Assembly (NCBI RefSeq): GCF_003471585.1
Contig: NZ_QRJO01000001.1
Span: forward strand, 186,001-250,000
From: Collinsella sp. AM18-10
GTDB lineage: Bacteria > Actinomycetota > Coriobacteriia > Coriobacteriales > Coriobacteriaceae
Length of the DNA: 64,000 bases
Direction: 5' to 3'
A program made the translations under genes and the position numbers. Positions within the stretch are counted from its first letter, which is position 1. Every line of letters starts with the position of its first letter. Below the pieces are notes generated by a model that worked only from the letters and a program-made list of their open reading frames with translations, searched no databases and had not been told where the DNA came from. Positions 1 to 8,353 of the stretch are shown here, in pieces.

Positions 1-608
1 TCCAAATTGACCAGATAGCTGCGATGAACGCGAATAAAGCCCTCGGAGCTCAAGCGACGCTCGAGCGAAGAGATCGACTCATTGATCAGGTACGTTCCCT
101 CGGCGCAGATGGCGTTGCAAAAATCGGCGCGCGCCTCAAAGTAGCAGACGTCTGCGGCGGGAATGAACACCTTTTTGCCCCCGCGGTCCACCGTCAGACG
201 CAAAGGCTGGCGCGGAGCGTGGATAACACGACGGGCACCCAAGGCTGCCTCGATCTTGTCGAGTGCCTTTGACAGGCGTGCGTCCTCGACCGGCTTGACG
301 ACATAGTCGACCGCATCAAGGTTATACGCATCGGCGGCAAACTCGGCAAACGCCGTCACAAACACAACCACCGGCGGCGTCTTTAGGTTCTGCAGCGTCT
401 CGGCAAGCTCAATTCCCGAGCGGCCGGGCATCGTGATGTCCAAAAACAGCACGTCAGGTTTGTTCGACAGAATCGACTCCACGGCTTCGGTGACATTGCC
501 CGCCTCGGCAATCTGGCCCACACGCGCATCTTTTTCCAACAGATAGCGTAGCTCAGCCCTAATAGGAGGCTCATCGTCAACTACCAAGATGTTCCAGCCT
601 TCGGACAT
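1..608 (-). CDS. LytTR-family response regulator (3' end outside window)
   Basis: About 202 residues are visible, reading from ATG at 608 to the window edge with no stop. The first 120 residues form a receiver domain: the acidic pair in ILVVDDEP, the phospho-acceptor Asp in LFLDITMPG, and the conserved Lys in DYVVKPVED. The C-terminal part is a LytTR DNA-binding domain, ending with FIRVHRSYLVNL. The sensor kinase lies immediately upstream on the same strand (stop at 646), so the two form a LytS/LytR-type two-component pair, probably co-transcribed. Family members commonly control cell-envelope, peptide or nutrient-uptake genes; the target here is not evident. The last residues of the LytTR domain lie outside the window. 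Confidence 0.9.
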   Translation of the reverse strand, partial: MSEGWNILVVDDEPPIRAELRYLLEKDARVGQIAEAGNVTEAVESILSNKPDVLFLDITMPGRSGIELAETLQNLKTPPVVVFVTAFAEFAADAYNLDAVDYVVKPVEDARLSKALDKIEAALGARRVIHAPRQPLRLTVDRGGKKVFIPAADVCYFEARADFCNAICAEGTYLINESISSLERRLSSEGFIRVHRSYLVNL

Positions 609-645
609 ATGCGCTTCCCCTCTTTTTTCTCAATCCAACCGCGTG

Positions 646-2037
646 CTACACCGTCAACGGCGCCGGTTCATGCGGCTCGCCGTTCAATTCAACGATGACC
701 TGTGTTCCCACGCCTTCCTGGGACTTCACGCGCATGCCGGAATCTTCTCCGTAAAAGAAATGGATGCGCTGAAGCACGTTGAAGAGCGCCAGGCCGCAAC
801 CTCGCTTGATGGATCCGTCGGCGGTAATGCTCTCGGGCTCCTCTCGGCGATGCTGCTCAAACAGATGCGCGCAGACTTCTTCGCTCATACCGATGCCGTC
901 ATCTTCGACGATGATCTCCAAGCCGTCATCGGTCTCAAAAGCCCTAACACGAATAGAAAGCGGCTCGGTCTCGCGCTGCGCATGCTTGATGCAGTTTTCG
1001 AGCAGCGGCTGCAAGATAAACGGCGGCACCAGGCTGTCGCGCACCTCAAAGTCGATATCGACCGAAACGCGCAGACGGCCGTCGCCATATCGGGCCTGCA
1101 TAAGGTTGATGTAACGAGTGCCCTGTTCCACCTCGTGCTCGAGCGTTGTGAGGGTATCGGAATCGGACAGTGTCTGACGGTAGTAATTGGAAAAGTCGAT
1201 GAGCAGCGACCTGGCCTTGTCCGGCTCGGTACGCACGAGCGACACGATGGTGCTGATGGTGTTAAACAGAAAATGAGGATCGACCTGCGATTGCAAGGCG
1301 CGCAGCTCCACGCGAGCTGTAAGCTCGTCCTGGCGCTCGAGCTCAAAGCTCGCAAGCTGCGTGGAAATGAGGTCGGCAAAGCCCGAGGCAAGCGCCGTCT
1401 GGCGCATATCGATGCTGCTCAGACGGGGATAATACAGCTCGAGCGTGCCCACGCAATGCCCGCGCACGGTGAGCGGTGCGACGATACCGGCGCGCAGGCG
1501 CGGAAAGTAGCCACCCGTCTCAGTCGAGGCATCGCGCGAAAATACGCTTTGCTCACCGCTGTTGATCACGTTGAGCGTAGTCCGCAGCACAACCGGAGTG
1601 CCCGCGGGGCATTTTGCCGAGTCCTCGCCCCAGCTCGCCAGCACCTGCTTGCCGTCGGTAAAGCAGATGGCCGAGGCAATGGTCTCGTAAAGGATGATTT
1701 TGGAAGCGCCCAGGGCCGCTTCGGGCGTAAGGCCTCGCGACGTATAGGCGAATATTTTCGATGCGATGGCGAGTGTGCGGTCGGTAGCGCTCGACGTGAG
1801 GTCGTCGGGAACGACAAAGACGTACGAGAAGAAGAAGCACAGCATGACCAAGCCGGCAATGACGACAACGCCCGGGACGGGGTTGGGATTATCGGTCAAA
1901 TCCCAGATAAGCAACAGGATAAGCGCCGGAACGACAACACCGAGCAGGATGGCCTGGACCACATGCTGGGCCGTACGAAAGACCTTGGTAGAGTTGTAGC
2001 TCTTGCCCAGAATCAGCCTGTTTAAATCCACCGTCAT
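646..2037 (-). CDS. LytS/YpdA-type sensor histidine kinase
   Basis: A 463-residue membrane kinase. Two hydrophobic segments lie at about residues 27-46 and 55-75, followed by a GAF-like region (about 95-230) and a His-kinase dimerisation segment whose phospho-acceptor is His255 in QVDPHFLFNT, the signature of the LytS/YesM class. The ATPase domain has an N box around Asn348 (LLENCIKHA) and a G box at about 379-384 (DDGIGM). It should autophosphorylate and pass phosphate to the response regulator directly downstream. The ATG at 2037 touches the AAGGGG ribosome site, so GTG at 2031, six bases further on, may be the true start. The signal sensed is unknown. Confidence 0.9.
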   Translation of the reverse strand: MTVDLNRLILGKSYNSTKVFRTAQHVVQAILLGVVVPALILLLIWDLTDNPNPVPGVVVIAGLVMLCFFFSYVFVVPDDLTSSATDRTLAIASKIFAYTSRGLTPEAALGASKIILYETIASAICFTDGKQVLASWGEDSAKCPAGTPVVLRTTLNVINSGEQSVFSRDASTETGGYFPRLRAGIVAPLTVRGHCVGTLELYYPRLSSIDMRQTALASGFADLISTQLASFELERQDELTARVELRALQSQVDPHFLFNTISTIVSLVRTEPDKARSLLIDFSNYYRQTLSDSDTLTTLEHEVEQGTRYINLMQARYGDGRLRVSVDIDFEVRDSLVPPFILQPLLENCIKHAQRETEPLSIRVRAFETDDGLEIIVEDDGIGMSEEVCAHLFEQHRREEPESITADGSIKRGCGLALFNVLQRIHFFYGEDSGMRVKSQEGVGTQVIVELNGEPHEPAPLTV

Positions 2038-2065
2038 CCCCTTTTATCTACCGCACCCATAGCAA

Positions 2066-2089
2066 TAAAGAGGGCCGCAAGCGACCCTC
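2066..2089 (-). terminator. Rho-independent terminator after the amidohydrolase
   Basis: A GC-rich hairpin (GAGGGTCGC paired with GCGGCCCTC, loop TT) followed on the minus strand by TTTATTG. It lies between the amidohydrolase stop (2149) and the sensor-kinase start, so the two-component pair probably has its own promoter. Confidence 0.6.
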
Positions 2090-2148
2090 CCCATTGCATT
2101 ATGCAATCAAAAACTGTGTTTTACATCCAGCCATCGACAAACGGTATC

Positions 2149-3426
2149 TTAGGCGCTGTATTTGTTGGCCTCGCCAAAGGTGCCAGCCTCGACGATCCAG
2201 CCGTCCTTCATGATGACGTCCATGTTGTCGGTGTTGAGCACGTGAATGTCAGCGGCGACGTCACCGTTGACGACCAGCAGGTCGGCGCACTTGCCGGCCT
2301 CGATGGAACCGGTCTCGTCCTCGATGTGGCACATCTTGGCACCGTTGAGGGTGGCGCAGGTGATGGTCTCGACCGGGGTGAAGCCGATCTTGTCGACGAA
2401 CTCGTACATCTCCTCGATGGAGCAGGTGCCGTACGGGGTGACGAAGGAGAAGGAGTCGGAGCCGATCGTCATGACGACGCCACGCTTCTTGGCCTCGCGC
2501 AGGCAGTCGTAGTTGCGCTGCAGCTCCTTCTCGACCAGGGTGCCCTCGTACTTGTCGTGCAGCTCGGGGACGTAGACGGGCGGATAGGTGGCGTACCAGG
2601 TGGGCAGGAAGGCGATCGTCGGGGTGAAGAAGGTACCCTGCTCGGCCATGAGGTCCATGGTGCGCTCATCGATATCGAAGCCGTGAATCAGCTGCTCGCA
2701 GCCAAAGCGGACGGAATCGTAGGCAGCGGCGTGGTTGTTGTAGCAGTGGCTCCACACGGGGATGCCGACCAACTTGGCCTCTTCGATCACGGCCTGGATC
2801 TCCTCGGAGCAGTAGTGCTGGTCGCGGCCGGAGTCCCAGCGCCAGATGCCGCCACCGGTAGCCCAGATCTTGATGGCATCGGGGTTCTCGCGCAGGCGAC
2901 GACGGACGGCCTTACGCAGATCCCAAGGACCGTCGACCTGGTCGCCCCAGGGGTGCGATTCCTTGTTGAGCTCCTGGCTGCAGTGATGAGAATCACCGTG
3001 GCCGGCAACGCGGCAGAAGCCGAGGCCGGTGGCCAGAACGCGCGGGCCCTTGAAGACGCCCTTGTCGATGCAGTCGCGGATCTGGATACCAAAGCGGCCG
3101 ATCTCGCAGACGGTGGTGAGACCGTGGGTGAGGCAGTCGTAGGCCTGCTTGACGGCGACGGCCTGCTTCTCGAGGAGCGGCTGCATGACCCAGTCGGTGT
3201 CATCGTCGGTCAGGTTGCCCGAGAAGTGCAGGTGGGTGTCGATCAGGCCGGGAAGGACGGTCTTGCCGGCGGCGTCGATAACCTCAACGCCCTCGGGAAG
3301 GTCCTGCATGACACCGGCGTACTCGATCTTGCCATTGTCGTCGACGAGAACGAGGGAGTTCTCGACCGGCTCGGCACCGGTACCGTCGATGAGCTTGCCG
3401 CCAACGATTGCATACTTAGTGGACAT
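2149..3426 (-). CDS. Metal-dependent amidohydrolase (imidazolonepropionase/prolidase-like)
   Basis: 425 residues, usual for the amidohydrolase superfamily. The metal-binding HxH is at residues 65-67 (DTHLHFSG). Further candidate ligands are the Lys region AIKIWATGG, His in PVWSHCYNN and QLIHGFDID, and the late Asp in TIGSDSFSF. The N-terminal beta-sandwich (about 1-58) and the C-terminal strands are present. A strong AAGGAGG site fixes the ATG at 3426. The amino-acid permease lies upstream on the same strand, suggesting import and cytosolic hydrolysis of an amide, cyclic imide or dipeptide-like compound. The family has many substrates and the exact one cannot be read from the sequence. Confidence 0.85.
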   Translation of the reverse strand: MSTKYAIVGGKLIDGTGAEPVENSLVLVDDNGKIEYAGVMQDLPEGVEVIDAAGKTVLPGLIDTHLHFSGNLTDDDTDWVMQPLLEKQAVAVKQAYDCLTHGLTTVCEIGRFGIQIRDCIDKGVFKGPRVLATGLGFCRVAGHGDSHHCSQELNKESHPWGDQVDGPWDLRKAVRRRLRENPDAIKIWATGGGIWRWDSGRDQHYCSEEIQAVIEEAKLVGIPVWSHCYNNHAAAYDSVRFGCEQLIHGFDIDERTMDLMAEQGTFFTPTIAFLPTWYATYPPVYVPELHDKYEGTLVEKELQRNYDCLREAKKRGVVMTIGSDSFSFVTPYGTCSIEEMYEFVDKIGFTPVETITCATLNGAKMCHIEDETGSIEAGKCADLLVVNGDVAADIHVLNTDNMDVIMKDGWIVEAGTFGEANKYSA

Positions 3427-3508
3427 GGTTCCTCCTTATGGATCCATATAGTGGGCGAGGCCGCGTTGGGTTAAGGCCTCACAAAACTACCCAAGTGGTG
3501 CCGGGTTC

Positions 3509-3537
3509 GGTGCGCGGGAGAGAGGGCCCCGCGCACC
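3509..3537 (-). other. GC-rich hairpin between permease and amidohydrolase genes
   Basis: Ten-base perfect arms (GGTGCGCGGG and CCCGCGCACC) around a nine-base loop. There is no T-run on either side, so it may stabilise or attenuate transcript rather than terminate it. Confidence 0.4.
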
Positions 3538-3557
3538 CGATCCACCCCGGCTAGGCG

Positions 3558-5009
3558 TTATTTTTTGCGGGAATTGGTGAAGGCCATGAGGGCCAGGCCA
3601 ACAGCCAGCCAGCCGATCACGATGCTCCACTCCACCATGTTGAGGGAGGCGGGAGAGAACGGGATCACGAGCAGGCCAATGATGGTGCCGCAGGCAACGA
3701 TAGCGAGGCTGATGCCAAACTTGCCGCCGGGCACCTCGTAGGGACGAGGCAGGTCGGGCTCGGTGAAGCGCATGCGCAGGCAAGCGAGGGCGACCATGCC
3801 GCAGGAGAAGATGAAGGCGAGAGCCGACACGTTGGTCAGAGGGATGAGCATGTTCTTGCCCAGGAACGGACCGACGACGGTGATGACGCCCAGAACGACG
3901 CAGGCGAGCTTGGGAGCGCCGGACTTGGGATCGACCTCGGCGAACTTCTCGGGCAGCTGGCCCTTTCGGCCCATGGCGAGCATGATGCGGCTCGTGGCGC
4001 CGTAGAAGGAGTTCATCGGGCCCATGGGTCCAAGCGTGGCGATGACGAGCATGGCCAGGTACAGGAGCATGTTGATGCCCTTGAGGCAGGCAAGCGCGGG
4101 AACCGGGCTCTTAACAAACTCATGCCAGTCGAGGATGGTGCCGAACGAGTAGATGCAGACCATGTAGAAGCCGCCGGCGGCCAGCAGGGCCAGGGAGATG
4201 ATCTTACCGAACTTGTTCCAGTTGAGGCCCTCGGCTGCTTCCTCAGCCTGCTGAGGAATGGTGTCGAAGCCGGCGTAGAAGAACGGGGTCAGAACCAGGA
4301 CCGACACGATACCGGCGAACAGGCTGGCGCCCTCGGTAGCGGGCTTGCCGCCGCCAGCACCGGTGACCTGGGAGAACACGGGCATGGCGTTGTCCGGCGA
4401 ACCGGTGAACAGCGAGACGCCCATGGCGAGCAGCATGCCGCAGAGCAGGGCCTTGGTCAGGAAGGCCTGGAGCTTGGCGGCCGAGCTGGCACCGCGGAAG
4501 TTGAGGAAGATGACGTAGACTGCAAAGCCGAGCGCGATTAGCGTCGGGAACAAGTAAACGTCGGCGCCCAAGATGGTGTAGAGCTTGACGGCGCGCAGCC
4601 ACTCAAGACCGGGCAGGCTGCCGAACATCTCGGACACGAGGGTCGAAATGGCGATGGCCTCCCACGGGCACAGGATGCCGTTGCCCAGGGCCAAAAGCCA
4701 TCCGGTGATGTAGCTCAGCGTACGGCCAAAGCTACGGTCGACATACTCGACGATGCCGCCCGAGATGGGGATAGCAGCCGTGAGCTCACCGAAAACAGCT
4801 CCGACGGGCACGAGGAAGATTGCACCCAAGAGGAATGCGATCATAGCGGGAACGGGACCGCCGCCCACGACCATCCAGTCGCCGACCTGCAGGACCCAAC
4901 CAGTACCGATGATGGCACCGAAACCGATGGTGAAGAAGTTCCAGAGCGAAAGCGTTTTCTTCATGCCGCCGTTACCTTCGACTGCAACTTCTGCGTTCTT
5001 GTCCGCCAT
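3558..5009 (-). CDS. APC-superfamily amino-acid permease
   Basis: A 483-residue integral membrane protein with about twelve hydrophobic segments. The N-terminal stretch LSLWNFFTIGFGAIIGTGW carries the GxG signature of APC-type transporters in the first unwound helix. AGG-rich Shine-Dalgarno bases (AAGGAGGGG) precede the ATG at 5009. It should import an amino acid or amine by proton or sodium coupling, or act as an exchanger; the substrate is not predictable here. The downstream amidohydrolase on the same strand probably handles the imported compound or a derivative. The gap between the two genes (131 bp) holds a hairpin without a clear T-tract. Confidence 0.88.
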   Translation of the reverse strand: MADKNAEVAVEGNGGMKKTLSLWNFFTIGFGAIIGTGWVLQVGDWMVVGGGPVPAMIAFLLGAIFLVPVGAVFGELTAAIPISGGIVEYVDRSFGRTLSYITGWLLALGNGILCPWEAIAISTLVSEMFGSLPGLEWLRAVKLYTILGADVYLFPTLIALGFAVYVIFLNFRGASSAAKLQAFLTKALLCGMLLAMGVSLFTGSPDNAMPVFSQVTGAGGGKPATEGASLFAGIVSVLVLTPFFYAGFDTIPQQAEEAAEGLNWNKFGKIISLALLAAGGFYMVCIYSFGTILDWHEFVKSPVPALACLKGINMLLYLAMLVIATLGPMGPMNSFYGATSRIMLAMGRKGQLPEKFAEVDPKSGAPKLACVVLGVITVVGPFLGKNMLIPLTNVSALAFIFSCGMVALACLRMRFTEPDLPRPYEVPGGKFGISLAIVACGTIIGLLVIPFSPASLNMVEWSIVIGWLAVGLALMAFTNSRKK

Positions 5010-5365
5010 TGTTCCCCTCCTTTCCTTATTGACGCCTCTTTGGCGTCACCCCTTGCGCGGTCTGTTTTGCCGCGCGCTTTTATTTCGTGGCTTTAAGATA
5101 CGGCCTTGGCACAGCAGCGCCGCTTGTGGCTCGACCGAAGGCAGAACTGCAAAACGAGCGGCGCCGTTTTTGGGACGAACGGCGGAAGACGTCATTCGTC
5201 TTGGACGCTTTCATCTTGTCTGCTTTTGAATACCTGTTGCCGTGACGCTTGGCGCGCGGCGCGGCAACGTTCATACCATTTGTCAGGCTTTTGGCGCACA
5301 TACCCATGTGTCGCGCCTCTTTTTATGTAGGATAGACAAGTTACACATGAGGCAAGGTGATTCGA
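5010..5365. other. Intergenic region between divergent permease and peptidase genes
   Basis: 356 bp holding the 5' regions of both genes. I see GC-rich imperfect inverted repeats around 5060-5090 and 5150-5190 but no convincing RNA motif, promoter pair or small gene. Confidence 0.4.
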
Positions 5366-6367
5366 ATGGCATATGGATACAATGACGGCGACCAACGGCC
5401 ACAAAGCGTGCGCCTTGCCGGCCGCACCACGCCAACGCCCAGAAGCACCTCCGACAACGACAACCCGCAGCGCCCCCAAGAGCAGCTCGGGGCTTCTTCG
5501 CGGCAACAAAGCCGTACCGTGCAGCAGTCAGACCGCATGAGTACGAGCACACGCCAACGCCAGACCGACACATCGCAGCCACGCCGCTACGATCGCCGTA
5601 AGACCGACTACTACGTTAAGCGCTCCTTTTCGCGACCTCAACGCGATCGCGGCAATTCCGCCCCTCGCCCCGCGTCGCATACCACAAGCCACGCGCTTCC
5701 GGCCCGCCGCCTGCGCCTTGCGCTTTGCTCCATCGCCGCCTGCCTCGTCTTTGTGTTTTTGGGATCCTGTATCTCTCACGGATCAGCCGGTCTCGAGCCC
5801 ACTGCCGAGGACAAGCTGCTTAAAGCTCCCGTCGCACCCGGTTACTCCTTTGCGTTCTCGACCCCACGCTCGCAGTGGAGTGCCGGCACCATGCCCCACA
5901 TCTACCAAATTGACCCCGCATGGTCGGAGCTGCCCTATGCCGGTGGCACTATTCGCGAAAACGCTTGCGGTCCCACTTGCCTCACCATGGTCTATATCTT
6001 TAAGACCGGCCACACCGATAAGACGCCGGTCGATATATGCGCACTGGCCGAAGCCGGCAACTACGCCCCCACTGGTGCCACCGAGTGGTCGTTTATGACA
6101 GGCGGTGCGTGGCAGCTGGGGCTCAACGGAACACAGCTCTATAACAATCGCGAATCGATTACCCAAGCACTTCGCTCGGGTGCGCCCGTCATCGCCGCAG
6201 TGCGCCCCGGCACGTTTACCAACGTAGGCCACTATATCGTGCTCTACGGCATCGACGATGCCAACCAGATTGGCGTCTACGACCCCAACTCGGCCAGCCG
6301 CAGCGCCCGCCGCTGGGGCGTGGTGGAGGTCCTCAACGAAATCGAAGCCATGTGGGCCTACTACTAG
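5366..6367 (+). CDS. Membrane-anchored C39-like cysteine peptidase
   Basis: 333 residues. The first 110 are polar, rich in Arg, Gln, Ser and Thr and probably disordered; a single membrane segment follows at about 117-135 (LALCSIAACLVFVFLGSC). The outer part is a papain-like C39_2 domain with the catalytic Cys at about 201 (ENACGPTCLTM), a His in GHYIVLYGID, and an Asp/Asn element in VYDPNSASRS. It probably cleaves peptides or acts at the cell surface. ATG 5366 was chosen over the in-frame GTG at 5357 because AAGGTGA sits six bases before it. It is divergent from the permease. Confidence 0.82.
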   Translation: MAYGYNDGDQRPQSVRLAGRTTPTPRSTSDNDNPQRPQEQLGASSRQQSRTVQQSDRMSTSTRQRQTDTSQPRRYDRRKTDYYVKRSFSRPQRDRGNSAPRPASHTTSHALPARRLRLALCSIAACLVFVFLGSCISHGSAGLEPTAEDKLLKAPVAPGYSFAFSTPRSQWSAGTMPHIYQIDPAWSELPYAGGTIRENACGPTCLTMVYIFKTGHTDKTPVDICALAEAGNYAPTGATEWSFMTGGAWQLGLNGTQLYNNRESITQALRSGAPVIAAVRPGTFTNVGHYIVLYGIDDANQIGVYDPNSASRSARRWGVVEVLNEIEAMWAYY

Positions 6368-6378
6368 TCATTGGGGAC

Positions 6379-6474
6379 ACTCATTGGGGACAGACTTAAA
6401 TGAGTAGTCATTTTTTGACCAGTCGTTTAAGAACGTCCCCAACGGCTACTCATTTAAGTCTGTCCCCAATGAGT
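6379..6474. repeat. Palindromic repeat, family E (29-bp perfect arms)
   Basis: Arms at 6379-6407 and 6446-6474 are perfect reverse complements (ACTCATTGGGGACAGACTTA... and its partner). The 38-bp centre contains a second motif, GTCGTTTAAGAACGTCCCC, which recurs at 45407-45422 and 63597-63616. It lies just after the peptidase stop and may act as a bidirectional hairpin. Confidence 0.8.
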
Positions 6475-6485
6475 ACCCGCAGAAT

Positions 6486-6549
6486 GAGAGTGGATAATCT
6501 CCCGTTTTTGGCCTGTTTGCAGGCTCAAAGTGGGAGATTATCCACTCTC
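6486..6549. repeat. Palindromic repeat, family F (18-bp perfect arms)
   Basis: GAGAGTGGATAATCTCCC at 6486-6503 pairs perfectly with its reverse complement at 6532-6549, enclosing 28 bp. Directly adjacent to family E. Confidence 0.75.
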
Positions 6550-6599
6550 GTCATTTTGGCGCTGCCCGCAGCACTACCCATGAACAGCTACCTCAATAG

Positions 6600-6633
6600 C
6601 AAAAGCCCCGCAGTCGGAGCGGACTGCGGGGCT
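6600..6633 (-). terminator. Terminator of carbamate kinase gene
   Basis: AGCCCCGCAGTC pairs with GACTGCGGGGCT, followed on the minus strand by a short T-run (GCTTTTGC). It lies 65 bp after the arcC stop. Confidence 0.8.
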
Positions 6634-6698
6634 CATGAAGAGAGGCTAGTTTGTGGGCGCTTTGCCTGGCGCCCACGAGAGATGCAACAGAGTAGAGA

Positions 6699-7661
6699 CT
6701 ACTCGTGGATGCGGGTACCGGAGAGACCGGCCATGGTCTCGGCGGCCTTGTCCAGAGCGCCGATGATGCAGGTGCGGCCCTTGCGGGAACGGGCAAACTT
6801 GATGGCAGCGCGGACCTTGGGCTCCATGGAACCCTTGCCGAACTGGCCCTCGTCGGCCAGGCGCTCGGCCTCGTCGGCGGTGAGGTCCTCGAGCTCCTCC
6901 TGGTTGGGCTTGCCAAAGTTGATGGCGACATGCTCAACGGCGGTCAGCAGGAACAGGACGTCGGCGTCGCAGTCCTCGGCCAGCAGCTCGCCGCCCAGGT
7001 CCTTGTCGATAACGGCGGGAACGCCCTTGTAGCAACCCTTGTTCTCGTAGTCGCGGACGACGGGGATGCCGCCGCCACCGCAGGCGATGACGATGAACTC
7101 GTTGTCGAGCAGGTTGAGGATGGAGTCAGCCTCGACGATCTTCTTGGGATCGGGGGAGGCGACGACGCGACGCCAGCCGCGGCCGGAGTCCTCGACGAAG
7201 ACCTTGGAGGGATCCTCGGCCATGAACTCCTTGGCCTGCTCCTCGGTGTAGAAGGGGCCGATCGGCTTGGTCGGGTTCTTGAACGCGGGATCATCCGGAT
7301 CGCACTCGATCTGGGTGACGACGGTGGCGGCGTGCCAACGCTTATAGCGCTTGTGCATCTCGCGGCCGATGCCCTGCTGCAGGTGATAACCAATGTAGCC
7401 CTGGGACATGGCGCCGCACTCGGGCAGCGGCATCTCGGGGGTACCGATGGCATCGTGGGCAGCGGCGAAGGCGTTCTGGATCATGCCGACCTGCGGGCCG
7501 TTGCCGTGGGTGATGATGATCTCGTTGCCCTGCTCGATAAGACCAAGGAGAGCGTGGGCGGTGTTGCTCACGGCCTCGATCTGCTCGACGGGGTTGTTGC
7601 CGAGGGCGTTGCCGCCGAGGGCGACGACAATACGATCGGGCTTGCCAAGAGGCTTAGACAT
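6699..7661 (-). CDS. arcC: Carbamate kinase
   Basis: 320 residues, close to the family norm of about 310. It makes ATP and carbamate from carbamoyl phosphate and ADP, the energy-yielding end of the arginine deiminase or ureide pathways. Family motifs are clear: VVALGGNALG at the N-terminus, ITHGNGPQVG for substrate and nucleotide, and VIACGGGGIPVV near the middle. ATG 7661 has AGAAAGGA eight bases upstream; a longer in-frame start at 7697 lacks such a site. No arginine deiminase or transcarbamylase gene is next to it, so the source of carbamoyl phosphate lies elsewhere. A strong hairpin terminator follows. Confidence 0.95.
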   Translation of the reverse strand: MSKPLGKPDRIVVALGGNALGNNPVEQIEAVSNTAHALLGLIEQGNEIIITHGNGPQVGMIQNAFAAAHDAIGTPEMPLPECGAMSQGYIGYHLQQGIGREMHKRYKRWHAATVVTQIECDPDDPAFKNPTKPIGPFYTEEQAKEFMAEDPSKVFVEDSGRGWRRVVASPDPKKIVEADSILNLLDNEFIVIACGGGGIPVVRDYENKGCYKGVPAVIDKDLGGELLAEDCDADVLFLLTAVEHVAINFGKPNQEELEDLTADEAERLADEGQFGKGSMEPKVRAAIKFARSRKGRTCIIGALDKAAETMAGLSGTRIHE

Positions 7662-8022
7662 TGCTGAAATCCTTTCTGTAAAAGGCCTACAACCCATTAA
7701 TAACCCGCGTCCGTGCGATACGCGAGTTTATTAAGGTTTATATTCTCTTTATCGCTCATTTTATTCATTTTGAAAATACCTAAGCGGCGAACGGTCGATT
7801 TTACCCGCTCAGCGTAAAGAAGCCCAGTTCAGGCATATCTACGCCATTTACGTGCAACTTTATTTAAATAGAGCAGGGATTAGACCAGATTATGCAAACT
7901 ATATCTTTGCTAAACACAAAACGGACAGCGCAATATCTTACTCGCACTATACGCGATTCTATACATTAATTTGACGAGTATGCACCCCTGCAAAAACATG
8001 GGGCTTTTCATCCAACATAAGG

Positions 8023-8246
8023 GATAGCCGATCGCGCTTCACCCCGCGGCAAGCGACTGCGAGTTCGCAGTATGGAACTTTACCGTCGGCTTCTGCATGA
8101 ACGCTGCCGACGCCCTTTCGCTCCTGCGCGCCCAAGCAGCCGAGAACGCTAACGGCGCCACTGTCAACCTGGCCACCCTCAACAACGGCGCCGCCAGCCT
8201 TTTCGCAAAGTACCGTGCTGGTTCGCTGGCTTTGAGGCCTAAGTGA
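8023..8246 (+). pseudogene. Possible gene remnant, unrecognised
   Basis: A plus-strand frame running from an in-frame TAG just before 8023 to TGA at 8244-8246 reads as protein-like (AVWNFTVGFCMNAADALSLL, then ...AAENANGATVNLATLNNG). Its composition is much less arginine-rich than the opposite strand. It has no start codon with a ribosome site; an internal ATG at about 8095 would give only some 50 residues. It looks like the 3' end of a lost gene. I do not recognise the family. Confidence 0.3.
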
Positions 8247-8252
8247 GCTTTG

Positions 8253-8339
8253 CTATTTGCCAATTTTTGTATGATTTGGGTCAAATCTATTTGTCAATTT
8301 TTGTATGATTAGGGGCAAATCTATTTGCCAATTTTTGTC
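8253..8339. repeat. 34-bp iterons upstream of the DUF4143 ATPase
   Basis: Two full 34-bp direct repeats (8253-8286, 8287-8320) and a third partial copy (from 8321), each starting CTATTTG(C/T)CAATTTTTGT. The first two contain TATGAT, which resembles a -10 box. They end 14 bp before the ATPase start, so they are good candidates for operator or promoter repeats. Confidence 0.75.
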
Positions 8340-8353
8340 AATGAGGTGTTTTA

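Larger units (their letters stand above)
7662..8352. other. AT-richer intergenic region between divergent arcC and ATPase genes
   Basis: About 690 bp. The first 330 bp are AT-rich with no coding signal and should contain the arcC promoter. The rest holds a gene remnant (8023-8246) and 34-bp iterons (8253-8339), listed separately. Confidence 0.5.
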
